Below are positions 44,760-52,809 of a DNA stretch of 64,000 nt, piece after piece. The notes below the pieces were generated by a model that had not been told where the DNA came from, did not search any database, and saw only the letters and a program-made list of their open reading frames with translations. A program made the position numbers and the translations under genes. Position 1 is the first letter of the stretch. Each line of letters starts with the position of its first letter. Source of the stretch: Qipengyuania marincola (GTDB lineage Bacteria > Pseudomonadota > Alphaproteobacteria > Sphingomonadales > Sphingomonadaceae); NCBI RefSeq assembly GCF_029688625.1, contig NZ_JARULC010000001.1, forward strand, positions 310,001-374,000. Reading direction: 5' to 3'.

Positions 44760-46618
44760 AGCCGCTCGGTTCCTCCGAAGACCAATTCAGTTTCTACGAC
44801 GATGAGTCTTTCAATGGTGCGGTTGCGCGCTGGGCGGCTGATGCATGGATCGAGCGGATGCTGGACGTCACCCGCGTTGCGGGGGTCGAATGGGGGCATG
44901 TCCAGACGGCGGCGGCGGCGGACGAGAAGGACATCCGTGCCCTCGCTGCGGAAATGGAGGTCGATCCCGACGACCTGCTCAAGCGGGCGATGCCGAATAT
45001 CGGGGCCGGAGCGGGCAACCGCGGCTTCACGATGTTCAACGGGCTGATCCTCCCGGCCACGCTGATAGAGAAGAAACGTCGTCGGTTCGCACCTGCCGCT
45101 CTTCGCGCGGCACCCTATCACCGAGCGCTCTGGAACATCCGTTTGTTCCCCTGCTGCCTCGAGACCGGCCAGATTCTTCTGGACCGATGTGGGAGCGAGG
45201 ACTGCGAAGGCAGGGCGCTGGGCTGGAGACACACTCTGGGTATCGACAGCTGCGAGTTCTGCATGAGCGATCTGACCGCTTCGGAGACGGCGGAAATCCC
45301 TGTCGATCTGGTCGCACAGCTTCGCACCGTCGCTGATCTGTTCAGTCCAACGAGACGTGTCTCTGCACTTTCCTCGCTTCCTGCCGCAATCGCATTGAAT
45401 GACGGTCAGGTGGCCATCGATCTTCTTCTTCGCCTTCTGCCGGTGGTCGATCCCTCGCTGCGTGCACTTCGCAATCGTCTCCAGGACGCCGATCCTCTCG
45501 GTCTCGCAAAGGCGGTGGCCGCGAGCTGGAAGATGATGCGGAACTGGCCCCAGGGCTTCTCGGACCTCGTCACGCCGAAGGTCGCAGGCCGCGCGGAGAG
45601 GCACCGCGACGGCAACAGCGGCGAGACCATCCGCTTCCTGAAGACCGGTCAGTCCAGTGTTGTCTCGGCAGCGCTCGCAGGGATCATCGGTGATCTTCGC
45701 AACGAATTCGACCTGAGAGGGGAAAAAGCGGAAGAGATCGCGCAGGGAATTCTCCCGATAAAGACGGTCGGGAGGATCTTGGGAATGGGGACCGCCGAGG
45801 TCGCGCAATTGCGCCGGGCCAAAGTTCTAAGCGCCAGGCTTGTTCTCGATGAAATGGGCAGGCTTCAGCCCATGTTCGATCGGCACGAGATCGAAAACAT
45901 CGCGAAGGGCATATCCTCGCGGCTGGGCGTCGACTCCCTGGCCTGGAAGCTGGGAATGTCGCGCAATGGCGCCGAGCAGTTGGTCGAAACTGGTCTCCTC
46001 GAACTTCTCCACCATCCCTTTTTCCTCGCAAGGTATGGCATACCGCAAGTGACTGCAGCGTCGATCGATGCGGTGCTGGGTCGTCTCGATCGAGCTGCGG
46101 TCCTCGCAGCAGAGGACAAGCTGATCCCGCTTTCCACCGCCATCAAGGTCATCGGCGGAAAGCCGAAGCCTTGGGGCGCCATCTTCGGCAAGCTGCTTGA
46201 TGGATCCCTTCCGTGTCGGATCGAGCCGGGCGCGAAAACCCCGGTCCGGCGAATCTTCATCAGCCGAAAGGATCTGTCGATCATCGAAGGGTTGGGTGCG
46301 GTAAGGAATACACCGAACAGGATCGCGTTCTCGGACCTGCTCTCCAAAGCCGATGCCGGCGAAATACTCAATGTCGGTCCTCATGAAGTGACGGAACTGT
46401 TCGCGGACGTCCCCACAAGACAGGGGGAACGAGCCAAGTGCCTTCCGATGGCAGATGTCATGAGCTTGGGTAGTCGACACATCACGTCGGCCGAACTCGG
46501 CCTGCGGCGCAATGTCAGCGTGCAGAAAGCATATCGCGATGCGCTGCTGTCAGGAGTGCCCTATCTCGGCCCGGCCGGCTTCTGCCGAGCATCCGCCGTT
46601 GCCAAGTTTCTTATATAA
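44756..46618 (+). CDS. tniQ: TniQ/TnsD-family target-site selector
   Basis: The 620-residue protein has an N-terminal TniQ domain and a zinc-finger set (FPCCLETGQ, RCGSEDCEG, SCEFCMSDL, residues about 132-170), followed by a long C-terminal DNA-binding region. The length is that of TnsD-type sequence-specific selectors rather than the short CRISPR-associated TniQ. The element sits beside tRNA-Arg, so this protein probably recognises that gene. It ends 176 bp before the right terminus. Confidence 0.92.
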   Translation: MKPLGSSEDQFSFYDDESFNGAVARWAADAWIERMLDVTRVAGVEWGHVQTAAAADEKDIRALAAEMEVDPDDLLKRAMPNIGAGAGNRGFTMFNGLILPATLIEKKRRRFAPAALRAAPYHRALWNIRLFPCCLETGQILLDRCGSEDCEGRALGWRHTLGIDSCEFCMSDLTASETAEIPVDLVAQLRTVADLFSPTRRVSALSSLPAAIALNDGQVAIDLLLRLLPVVDPSLRALRNRLQDADPLGLAKAVAASWKMMRNWPQGFSDLVTPKVAGRAERHRDGNSGETIRFLKTGQSSVVSAALAGIIGDLRNEFDLRGEKAEEIAQGILPIKTVGRILGMGTAEVAQLRRAKVLSARLVLDEMGRLQPMFDRHEIENIAKGISSRLGVDSLAWKLGMSRNGAEQLVETGLLELLHHPFFLARYGIPQVTAASIDAVLGRLDRAAVLAAEDKLIPLSTAIKVIGGKPKPWGAIFGKLLDGSLPCRIEPGAKTPVRRIFISRKDLSIIEGLGAVRNTPNRIAFSDLLSKADAGEILNVGPHEVTELFADVPTRQGERAKCLPMADVMSLGSRHITSAELGLRRNVSVQKAYRDALLSGVPYLGPAGFCRASAVAKFLI

Positions 46619-46684
46619 GATAGGTTCCGTGACCCCAGTGCTAGTTTTCGGCTAGCTAGATTGTGCCGCGCCGGATTGCGCGAA

Positions 46685-46794
46685 GGTGCAAAGGTTGCGT
46701 ATCCACGTCAGGATAGGTGCAAGCTACCGCAAATCCTTGAGATGCAAATACTCGCTTAATCAGGAACGCGGTGCACTGTTAACGCGACCGCACA
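46685..46794 (-). repeat. Right transposon end with three TnsB-site-like repeats
   Basis: Reading inward on the minus strand from 46794, the terminal unit (46769-46794), GGATTTGCGGTAGCTTGCACC (see 46716-46736) and a third unit at 46685-46704 all end in TGCACC with related 14-15-bp fronts. One motif, three times within 110 bp, fits TnsB-binding sites. Confidence 0.8.
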
Positions 46795-46799
46795 TCCAT
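46795..46799 (+). repeat. Right 5-bp target-site duplication (TCCAT)
   Basis: TCCAT follows the ACA terminus at 46794 and equals the bases at 15524-15528, confirming the right boundary. Confidence 0.95.
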
Positions 46800-46894
46800 C
46801 CACAGGATGGGTTGGCGGGCCCTAAAGGCTTGAGCATCGTTCGGAATCGTAGCGCCGCAGGCGCGTAGATGACGGAGCCGCGTAGCGGCGGAGT

Positions 46895-46919
46895 AGTCCT
46901 GCCGGGCGCGCCATTCCAT
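46895..46919 (+). repeat. Direct partial copy of the tRNA-Arg 3' end
   Basis: Positions 46895-46913 are identical to the last 19 bases of the tRNA gene (15504-15522). The next six bases differ by one from those after the tRNA (TTCCAT against ATCCAT). It lies outside the transposon and looks like an attachment-site scar from an earlier integrated element. Confidence 0.85.
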
Positions 46920-46932
46920 CACTGAATGCGGT

Positions 46933-47715
46933 CTATCCGCGCGCAACGTCTTCCAACGGCTCGCCGGTGACCGGATAGCCAAGGTCCTCACCGATTTCGA
47001 GCCAGGTTCGGCCTCCGCGCTCGCCCATGTAAGGCGTGATGGTCCGGACTGGGATTGCCTCCGCCTGCGCCTTGGCTTCGGCGTAACTCCCGAACAGGGC
47101 AAGGCGTTCGAGATTGCGGCGGGTCGGGAAGATGATCTTGATGTCGCCGCGCTCGGCGGAAGCGAGCGCATCCTGCGCACTCGTCCAGAACAGGTGGGTG
47201 TTTTCCGACAGGTCGGCTTCGATTTCGACTGCACCGGTGCCGAGATCCGCAAGGTAGAAGCGCGTGTCGTAGACCCGCGGAATGCGCTCGTTCTTCGGGA
47301 ACCACCGCGCGAAAGGTGTAAGCTGGGTCAAGTCGAGTTGCCAGTCGAAGTGGTCGAGGACGGGCGCAAGATGACCGGTCTGCTGCAGGAAATCGCGCGC
47401 CGCGCGTGCTTTTGCCGCGTCGATATCGCCCGACAGACCGATGGCGAGACCGGTCTCTTCCAGCGTCTCGCGAACGACGGCGATCTGGTGCGCGGCTTCT
47501 TCGGGATCGAGTGGACCACCGATCTGCGCGCCCAGTTCGAAGTCGGCGGGATCGACTCTGCCCCCGGGAAAGACAGCCATGCCACCTGCGAACACCATTT
47601 CGCGCGAGCGGACCGTCATCAGGATTTCGGGCGGGCTGTCTTCTGGCCCATCGCGAAAGATGACTACGGTTGCGGCCGGAATGCCATCGCTCGATTGGTC
47701 GGAAGTGGTGTCCAT
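46933..47715 (-). CDS. NUDIX hydrolase
   Basis: The product has 260 residues from the ATG at 47715. The NUDIX box is present with the long insertion seen in NUDT7/NUDT19-like proteins: FPGGRVDPAD early and AVVRETLEETGLAI after the insert, with REUXEE Glu residues intact. Such enzymes hydrolyse nucleoside-diphosphate-linked compounds such as CoA or ADP-ribose derivatives. It is the first chromosomal gene right of the transposon and is co-directional with grxD. Confidence 0.88.
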   Translation of the reverse strand: MDTTSDQSSDGIPAATVVIFRDGPEDSPPEILMTVRSREMVFAGGMAVFPGGRVDPADFELGAQIGGPLDPEEAAHQIAVVRETLEETGLAIGLSGDIDAAKARAARDFLQQTGHLAPVLDHFDWQLDLTQLTPFARWFPKNERIPRVYDTRFYLADLGTGAVEIEADLSENTHLFWTSAQDALASAERGDIKIIFPTRRNLERLALFGSYAEAKAQAEAIPVRTITPYMGERGGRTWLEIGEDLGYPVTGEPLEDVARG

Positions 47716-47852
47716 GCGGGACTGTTTGGCCTGTCCTGCCGGGCTTGCCAAGCGGCGGATCACGGCGGGCTGTCGGAAAGTTTTACAAACGCAAAATCCG
47801 GCAGGGTGGCATTAACCATCGGGTTGACCAGCAATGCTGGCCCGGTCGATTT

Positions 47853-47869
47853 TGGCACGCCTTCTGCAT
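47853..47869 (+). promoter_or_regulatory. Sigma-54 promoter of a small RNA
   Basis: TTGGCACGCCTTCTGCA has the invariant GG (47854-47855) and GC (47866-47867) separated by 10 bp, and it shares TTGGCACGCC with the sigma-54 promoter of the psp operon in this window. No coding gene follows on the plus strand. Confidence 0.75.
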
Positions 47870-47878
47870 ACCGCTAGT

Positions 47879-47983
47879 CGTCACTGATTAAGTCTCCGCG
47901 GAGCACGCCCGTCCCAAGTCTTCAAGAGCGTGCTTCGGCGTAACACAAGGCCCGCCCGGTTGTCCCACCGGGCGGGCCTTTCC
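47879..47983 (+). ncRNA. Candidate small RNA under sigma-54 control
   Basis: From the predicted start about 12 bp past the -12 GC to the terminator is roughly 105 nt. It can fold into CTCC-GC-GGAG, then AGCACGC...GCGTGCT (47913-47945 region), then the terminator stem. It contains no convincing ORF. It lies between the divergent NUDIX gene and the convergent grxD gene. Promoter, structure and terminator together support a regulatory RNA; targets are unknown. Confidence 0.6.
47947..47983 (+). terminator. Strong GC-rich terminator
   Basis: AAGGCCCGCCCGG and CCGGGCGGGCCTT form a perfect 13-bp stem with an 8-base loop, followed by a short T run (TTTCCC). It ends the candidate small RNA and may also stop grxD read-through. 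Confidence 0.8.
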
Positions 47984-48036
47984 CGTTCTGGCGACAGTAG
48001 TTAGCAAAAGGGTGCCGCATGCGCGGCCACGTATCC

Positions 48037-48369
48037 TCAGGATGCGGCTTTGGCGACCTGCTTTTCGTCCATCATGGTCTGCAATTCGCCGGCTTCGAAC
48101 ATTTCCATCATGATGTCGCTGCCGCCCACGAATTCTCCCTTCACATACAGCTGGGGAATGGTCGGCCAGTCGGAATAGGTCTTGATGCCCTGGCGGATTT
48201 CCATGTCCTGCAGCACGTCGACGCTTTCATACGCAACGCCGCAATGGTCCAGGATTGCCACCGCGCGGCTGGAGAAGCCGCATTGCGGGAATAGCGGGGT
48301 GCCTTTCATGAAAAGCACGACGTCGTTCGAGCCGACGAGATCGGCGATGCGGGTATTGGTGTCGGACAT
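48037..48369 (-). CDS. grxD: Monothiol glutaredoxin Grx4
   Basis: The 110-residue protein has the CGFS active site (FPQCGFSSRAV) and the glutathione-site phrase WPTIPQLYVKGEFVGGSDI. CGFS glutaredoxins carry [2Fe-2S] clusters and act with BolA in iron sensing and cluster delivery. The bolA gene lies 39 bp upstream on the same strand. Confidence 0.96.
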   Translation of the reverse strand: MSDTNTRIADLVGSNDVVLFMKGTPLFPQCGFSSRAVAILDHCGVAYESVDVLQDMEIRQGIKTYSDWPTIPQLYVKGEFVGGSDIMMEMFEAGELQTMMDEKQVAKAAS

Positions 48370-48408
48370 AGTGGCCCGTCCTTTGTTTTCTGAAAACTGA
48401 TCGTGGAA

Positions 48409-48642
48409 TCAGGTGGGGGCTTGGGTGGTCAGTTGCAAGGCGTGCAGTTCGCCGCCCATGCGGCCACCCAATGCCTCATAGACCATCTTGTGCTGCTGCA
48501 CGCGGCTCTTGCCCGCGAATTGCGGTGCGGTCACCTTGGCCGCCCAGTGATCGTTGTCACCGGCAAGATCGCGCATTTCGACCTCCGCGCCCGGAAGCGC
48601 CTCGGTGATTGCATCGACGATATCCTGTGCCGCCATCGGCAT
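48409..48642 (-). CDS. bolA: BolA-family protein
   Basis: The 77-residue protein has the BolA fold: ALPGAEVEMRDLAGDNDHW and the conserved FAGKSRVQQHKMVYEALGG with the ligand His. It forms a cluster-bridged heterodimer with CGFS glutaredoxin, encoded next door. It follows the DUF1476 gene by 4 bp. Confidence 0.94.
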   Translation of the reverse strand: MPMAAQDIVDAITEALPGAEVEMRDLAGDNDHWAAKVTAPQFAGKSRVQQHKMVYEALGGRMGGELHALQLTTQAPT

Positions 48643-48646
48643 CGGA

Positions 48647-48970
48647 TCAGCTCTCGCTCATATATTGACGGCGCGCCTCGACCGCGCATTCTTCCAACTT
48701 GGCGCGAATGTCGGCCTCGCTGACATCGCAATCGGCGGCCGTGAGATCGCCAAGCAGCTTGCGGATCACATCCTCGTCGCCGGCTTCCTCGAAGTCGGCC
48801 TGGACCACCGCTTTTTTGTACGCATCGGTTTCTTCTTCGGTCAGACCCATGAGGCCCGCGGCCCATTCGCCCACCAGCCGATTTCGGCGCGCCGCGATCT
48901 TGAAGGCGGTTTCCTGGTCGAAGGCGAACTTGGATTCCTCGCCGCGTTCGCGATCCTTGAAGTCGGTCAT
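48647..48970 (-). CDS. ATP synthase inhibitor subunit zeta (DUF1476)
   Basis: The 107-residue helical protein matches the alphaproteobacterial zeta subunit: FKDRERGEESKFAFDQE, FKIAARRNRLVGEWAAGLMG and a C-terminal helix. It binds F1 to block ATP hydrolysis. The three genes zeta, bolA and grxD are close and on one strand, so they are probably co-transcribed. Confidence 0.93.
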   Translation of the reverse strand: MTDFKDRERGEESKFAFDQETAFKIAARRNRLVGEWAAGLMGLTEEETDAYKKAVVQADFEEAGDEDVIRKLLGDLTAADCDVSEADIRAKLEECAVEARRQYMSES

Positions 48971-49039
48971 GTCGTGTCCCTCGGGAATGAATAGAACTTG
49001 CGGGGGGAATAGGCGCGGCCCACCCCACCCGCAAGGGCG

Positions 49040-50038
49040 CTAGTCCATGGTCACGACGAGTTTTCCGATTGCGCCGCGATTTTCCAGCTTGGCGATCGCC
49101 TCGTGCGCGCGTTCGATGGGGTAGATCTCGCTGACCATCGGATTGATCTTGCCCGCCTTCCACAGGTCGAACAGTTCCGCGATGTTTTCGTTGTTCTTCT
49201 TCGGCTCGCGCGCGGTGAATGCGCCCCAGAAGACGCCGCGAATATCGCAGCTTTTCAATAGGGTCAGGTTGAGCGGCATTTTGGCGATCCCGGCGGGGAA
49301 ACCGATAACGAGAAAACGGCCTTCCCACGCGATCGAGCGCAGCGCGGGTTCGGAATAGTCGCCCCCGACGATGTCGTAGACAATATCGGCACCGCCATCG
49401 CCGACCGCCGCCTTGAAGTCGTTGGCAAGCTGTTTGGAAGTGTCCTTGTCGAAAGGCGCGCGGGGATAGATCACCACCTCGTCTGCGCCAGCCTTTCTCG
49501 CGACCTCGCCTTTCTCCTCGGTCGAGACGGCTGCGACCACACGGCAGCCGTAAGCCTTGGCGAGTTCGACCGCAGAGAGGCCCACGCCGCCGGCTGCGCC
49601 GAGCACGAGGACGGTTTCGCCTTCCTTGATGTCGCCGCGGTCCTTGAGGCCGTGAATGGTCGTGCCATAGGTCATCAGGAGCGCGCTGGCCTGCACCAGG
49701 TCGATCCCTTCGGGGACCTTGAACAGGCGCGCGGCATCCACCGCGACCTTTTCCTGCAAGCCGCCGTTGCCGACGCCGCAGATGACCCGGTCGCCGACTG
49801 CAAAGCCCTCGACGCCTTCGCCAAGCGCCTCGATCGTGCCGGAGATCTCGCCGCCCGGAGCGAAGGGGCGGGGCGGCTTGAACTGGTACATGTCGCGGAT
49901 AATCAGCGTGTCGGGGAAGTTGATCGCGCAGGCGGCGACCTTGATCAGGACCTGTCCCTTACCCGGGCTGGGCTCTGCGATATCCTCGACGACGAGGGAT
50001 TCGGGGCCGCCGGTTTCTTTCGACAGGACTGCTTTCAT
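49040..50038 (-). CDS. NADPH:quinone oxidoreductase (zinc-free MDR)
   Basis: The 332-residue medium-chain dehydrogenase/reductase has [18 protein letters not shown] in the catalytic domain and [18 protein letters not shown] as the NADPH motif, and lacks zinc-ligand cysteines. It is close to the acetyltransferase-free NCR/QorB-like reductases that reduce quinones or enones. ATGA overlap with leuD upstream. Confidence 0.9.
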   Translation of the reverse strand: MKAVLSKETGGPESLVVEDIAEPSPGKGQVLIKVAACAINFPDTLIIRDMYQFKPPRPFAPGGEISGTIEALGEGVEGFAVGDRVICGVGNGGLQEKVAVDAARLFKVPEGIDLVQASALLMTYGTTIHGLKDRGDIKEGETVLVLGAAGGVGLSAVELAKAYGCRVVAAVSTEEKGEVARKAGADEVVIYPRAPFDKDTSKQLANDFKAAVGDGGADIVYDIVGGDYSEPALRSIAWEGRFLVIGFPAGIAKMPLNLTLLKSCDIRGVFWGAFTAREPKKNNENIAELFDLWKAGKINPMVSEIYPIERAHEAIAKLENRGAIGKLVVTMD

Positions 50039-50640
50039 GCTGCATCTCTCCTTTGCGGCGCGTCGAGCCAGGGAAGGGCCAGCGCGCGCTGTTCTTCATG
50101 TTTTTCAATCGCCTTGCCGCTCTCGAGCGTAAGGCCGATTTCGTCCAGCCCCTCCAGCAGGCAATGCTTGCGAAACGGATCGATTTCGAATGCGAAGCGG
50201 TCCTGAAAGGGCGTCGTGACGGTCTGGTTCTCCAGATCGATCGTTACGGGATGATCCTGTGCGATCTCAAGCAGGCGATCGACCTGATCCTGTGGCAATT
50301 CGACCGTCAGAATGCCGTTCTTGAAGGCATTGCCCGCAAAGATGTCCGAGAAGCTTGGCGCGACCACCGCTCGTATGCCCAGATCGAGCAGCGCCCATGC
50401 GGCGTGCTCGCGGCTCGATCCGCAACCGAAATTGTCACCGGCGATGAGGATCGGTGCGCCGGCAAAATCCTCCACGTCGAACGGGTTGCCGGGCGTCTCG
50501 CGGATCGTCTCGAATGCACCCTTGCCGAGGCCTTCCCGGCTCACTGTCTTGAGCCAGTGCGCGGGAATGATGACGTCCGTATCGACATTCTTGAGCCCAA
50601 GCGGAATCGCGCGGCCTTCGATCGTCGATACGGTATCCAT
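50035..50640 (-). CDS. leuD: 3-isopropylmalate dehydratase small subunit
   Basis: The 201-residue protein has [18 protein letters not shown] and the N-terminal [16 protein letters not shown], diagnostic for LeuD. With LeuC it isomerises 2- and 3-isopropylmalate in leucine synthesis. The ATG at 50640 overlaps the stop of the small upstream ORF (TGATG); a TTG one codon earlier is less likely. Confidence 0.96.
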   Translation of the reverse strand: MDTVSTIEGRAIPLGLKNVDTDVIIPAHWLKTVSREGLGKGAFETIRETPGNPFDVEDFAGAPILIAGDNFGCGSSREHAAWALLDLGIRAVVAPSFSDIFAGNAFKNGILTVELPQDQVDRLLEIAQDHPVTIDLENQTVTTPFQDRFAFEIDPFRKHCLLEGLDEIGLTLESGKAIEKHEEQRALALPWLDAPQRRDAA

Positions 50641-50795
50641 CAATCTGTCTCCGGGTTCTCGCCCGAAGGGATCGGCGCGGGCCGCTTGGGCTTGTTCATA
50701 GTGGTCTTGTCCGAGCTGCGCTTGCCGGCATAGAGCAGCGCAGCGGCAATGGCGGCGGAGCCGATGGCACCGGCGATCTTGAGCTTGTTTGTCAT
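50640..50795 (-). CDS. Small membrane-anchored protein between leuC and leuD
   Basis: The 51-residue protein has a single hydrophobic helix ([18 protein letters not shown]) and a Lys/Pro-rich tail. It lies 14 bp after leuC and overlaps leuD by one or two bases, so it is translated in the leucine operon. No function is known. Confidence 0.65.
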   Translation of the reverse strand: MTNKLKIAGAIGSAAIAAALLYAGKRSSDKTTMNKPKRPAPIPSGENPETD

Positions 50796-50809
50796 GTCGT
50801 GATCAATGG

Positions 50810-52261
50810 TCAGCTGGCTTCGGCTTGGCAAGGGGCGAGCGTGCGGACATCGGCCAGTCGCCCGGTGACAGCGGCGGCGGCGGCCATGGCGGGGCTGACG
50901 AGATGCGTGCGCGATCCCGGCCCCTGGCGGCCCACGAAATTGCGATTGCTGGTCGATGCGCAGCGTTCACCCGGCGGAACCTTGTCGGGATTCATGGCAA
51001 GACAGGCAGAGCAGCCGGGTTCGCGCCATTCGAAACCGGCGTCGGTGAAGATCCGGTCGAGCCCTTCCTCCTCGGCCTGACGCTTGACCAGTCCCGAACC
51101 GGGGACAGCGATCGCCCAGCGCACATTCGGAGCCTTGGTGCGGCCCTTGAGCACTTCGGCTGCAGCGCGCAGGTCTTCAATACGGCTGTTGGTGCAGCTG
51201 CCGATGAACACGTTTTCGATCGCGATATCCTCGATCCGCTGGCCGGCTTCGAGGCCCATGTAGTCGAGGCTCTTGCGGGCGGCGGCCTGTTTCGAGGGAT
51301 CGGTGAAGCTGTGCGGCGCAGGGACCACACCGCCCACGGCGACAACGTCCTCCGGGCTGGTGCCCCAGCTGACGGTGGGTTCGACCTCGGCGGCATCGAT
51401 GACGACGCTCTTGTCGAAGTGTGCGTCCTCGTCGGTGCGCAGGCCTTTCCACCACGCCACCGCCTTGTCCCACGCCTCGCCGCGCGGAGCATAGGGTCTG
51501 CCCTTCAGATAGGCGAAAACCGTGTCGTCCGGTGCAATCAATCCCGCGCGTGCACCGCCTTCGATGCTCATGTTGCATACGGTCAGCCGACCCTCGACGC
51601 TCATGCGCTCGAACACCGGGCCGCGATATTCGATGACATGGCCCGTTCCGCCGGCAGTGCCGATTACGCCGATGATGTGGAGGATCAGATCCTTGGGCGT
51701 GATGCCAGGGCCGAGTTCGCCCTCTACCCGCACCTCCATCGATTTCGACTGCCGCAATTGCAGCGTTTGCGTTGCGAGGACGTGCTCGACCTCGCTGGTG
51801 CCGATGCCGAAGGCGAGCGCGCCGATCCCGCCATGCGCCGCCGTATGGCTGTCACCACATACGATGGTGGCGCCGGGCAGCGAGAAGCCCTGTTCCGGGC
51901 CGACGACATGAACGATCCCCTGCTCAGGTGCGACCGCGTCGATATAATCGATCCCGAATGCGGGGGCATTGGCTTCCAGCGCGGCAAGCTGGGCGGCACT
52001 CTGGGGATCCTCGATAGGCAGGCGGTTGCCCTGCCTATCGATGCGCGGCGTCGTCGGAAGATTGTGGTCGGGGACGGCAAGGGTCAGATCGGGACGGCGC
52101 ACCTTGCGCCCGGCAAGCCGCAGTGCCTCGAACGCCTGGGGACTCGTGACTTCGTGCACCAGATGCCGGTCGATATAGAGGATGCAGGTCCCGTCGTCCC
52201 GGCGTTCGACAACGTGGGCGTCCCAGATCTTTTCGTAGAGCGTGCGCGGTTTGCTGGCCAT
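50810..52261 (-). CDS. leuC: 3-isopropylmalate dehydratase large subunit
   Basis: The product has 483 residues from the ATG at 52261 ([19 protein letters not shown]); the frame is open further upstream, but the family starts here. Iron-sulphur ligands are in [13 protein letters not shown] and [10 protein letters not shown], and [20 protein letters not shown] is present. It forms the isomerase with LeuD. Confidence 0.97.
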   Translation of the reverse strand: MASKPRTLYEKIWDAHVVERRDDGTCILYIDRHLVHEVTSPQAFEALRLAGRKVRRPDLTLAVPDHNLPTTPRIDRQGNRLPIEDPQSAAQLAALEANAPAFGIDYIDAVAPEQGIVHVVGPEQGFSLPGATIVCGDSHTAAHGGIGALAFGIGTSEVEHVLATQTLQLRQSKSMEVRVEGELGPGITPKDLILHIIGVIGTAGGTGHVIEYRGPVFERMSVEGRLTVCNMSIEGGARAGLIAPDDTVFAYLKGRPYAPRGEAWDKAVAWWKGLRTDEDAHFDKSVVIDAAEVEPTVSWGTSPEDVVAVGGVVPAPHSFTDPSKQAAARKSLDYMGLEAGQRIEDIAIENVFIGSCTNSRIEDLRAAAEVLKGRTKAPNVRWAIAVPGSGLVKRQAEEEGLDRIFTDAGFEWREPGCSACLAMNPDKVPPGERCASTSNRNFVGRQGPGSRTHLVSPAMAAAAAVTGRLADVRTLAPCQAEAS

Positions 52262-52350
52262 GGCGTGAAATTGCGGCACGAATGTCACGAGCGCAAAAAG
52301 GCAAATCCAGAGTCTTCCAAACTTAACCTTTCTCTGCTTTATTGACACTC

Positions 52351-52770
52351 ATGTCAGCAAAGCCATTCGCCTTTCCGATCAAGGTCGTACCCGACGACAT
52401 CGATTTCATGGGGCACGTGAACAATGCGCGCTACCTCAACTGGGTGCAGGACACGGTCCTGGCCCACTGGCAAAAGCTGGCGCCGGCCGAGGAAGTGGCG
52501 AGCAAGGCGTGGGTCGCGCTGAAGCACGAGATTACCTATCGCCGCCCGGCGTTCCTCGACGACGATGTCATCGCCGAAACCGTGCTGGAGAAGATCAAGG
52601 GCGCGCGCAGCTTCTACAACACGGTGATCAAGCGCGGCGAGGATGTGCTGGCCGAAGTGCAGAGCATGTGGTGCTGCCTCGACAGCGAGACGCATCGCCC
52701 GGCGCGGATCAGCCGCGAGGTCGCAGAGAAGTTTTTCGGCCTCACGACCCGCCGCCCTTCCGGCGAATAG
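52351..52770 (+). CDS. 4-hydroxybenzoyl-CoA-type thioesterase
   Basis: The 139-residue hotdog-fold protein has VVPDDIDFMGHVNNARYLNW near its start, where the Asp and the following HVN motif form the active site. It hydrolyses acyl-CoA or acyl-ACP thioesters. It starts at the ATG at 52351 and is divergent from leuC. The substrate is unknown. Confidence 0.9.
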   Translation: MSAKPFAFPIKVVPDDIDFMGHVNNARYLNWVQDTVLAHWQKLAPAEEVASKAWVALKHEITYRRPAFLDDDVIAETVLEKIKGARSFYNTVIKRGEDVLAEVQSMWCCLDSETHRPARISREVAEKFFGLTTRRPSGE

Positions 52771-52809
52771 GGTTTTGCACTCGTCGTACGCTGCACCTAT
52801 ATCGCGGTG

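Larger units (their letters stand above)
15529..46794 (+). mobile_element. Complete Tn7-like transposon (TnsA-TnsB-TnsC-TniQ) at tRNA-Arg
   Basis: The element spans 31,266 bp. The left terminus TGTGCGGTTGCATTTACG and the inverted right terminus TGTGCGGTCGCGTTAACA agree at 20 of the first 26 bases and end in TGT...ACA. TCCAT is duplicated on both sides. Subterminal repeats at each end fit TnsB-binding sites. It encodes tnsA, tnsB, tnsC and tniQ/tnsD, all apparently intact. Cargo comprises mercury and heavy-metal resistance, an exonuclease gene cluster, a Qat antiphage system and two degenerate transposase-fold proteins. The tns operon reads toward the right end, with tniQ outermost, distal to the tRNA. 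Confidence 0.95.

Noticed and set aside
36832-46794. CRISPR-associated transposon
   Set aside because: No direct-repeat array and no cas-like genes were seen near the tns genes, and TniQ is the long TnsD type, not the short CRISPR-associated form.
46686-46868. 60-residue plus-strand ORF
   Set aside because: It runs across the transposon right end and its repeats, so it is an accidental frame.
15523-46912. Genomic island integrated by a tyrosine recombinase, bounded by the 19-bp tRNA repeat
   Set aside because: No integrase gene is visible, and the TGT...ACA ends with a 5-bp duplication explain the 31-kb segment better. The 19-bp repeat lies 100 bp outside the right end and is kept only as an older scar.
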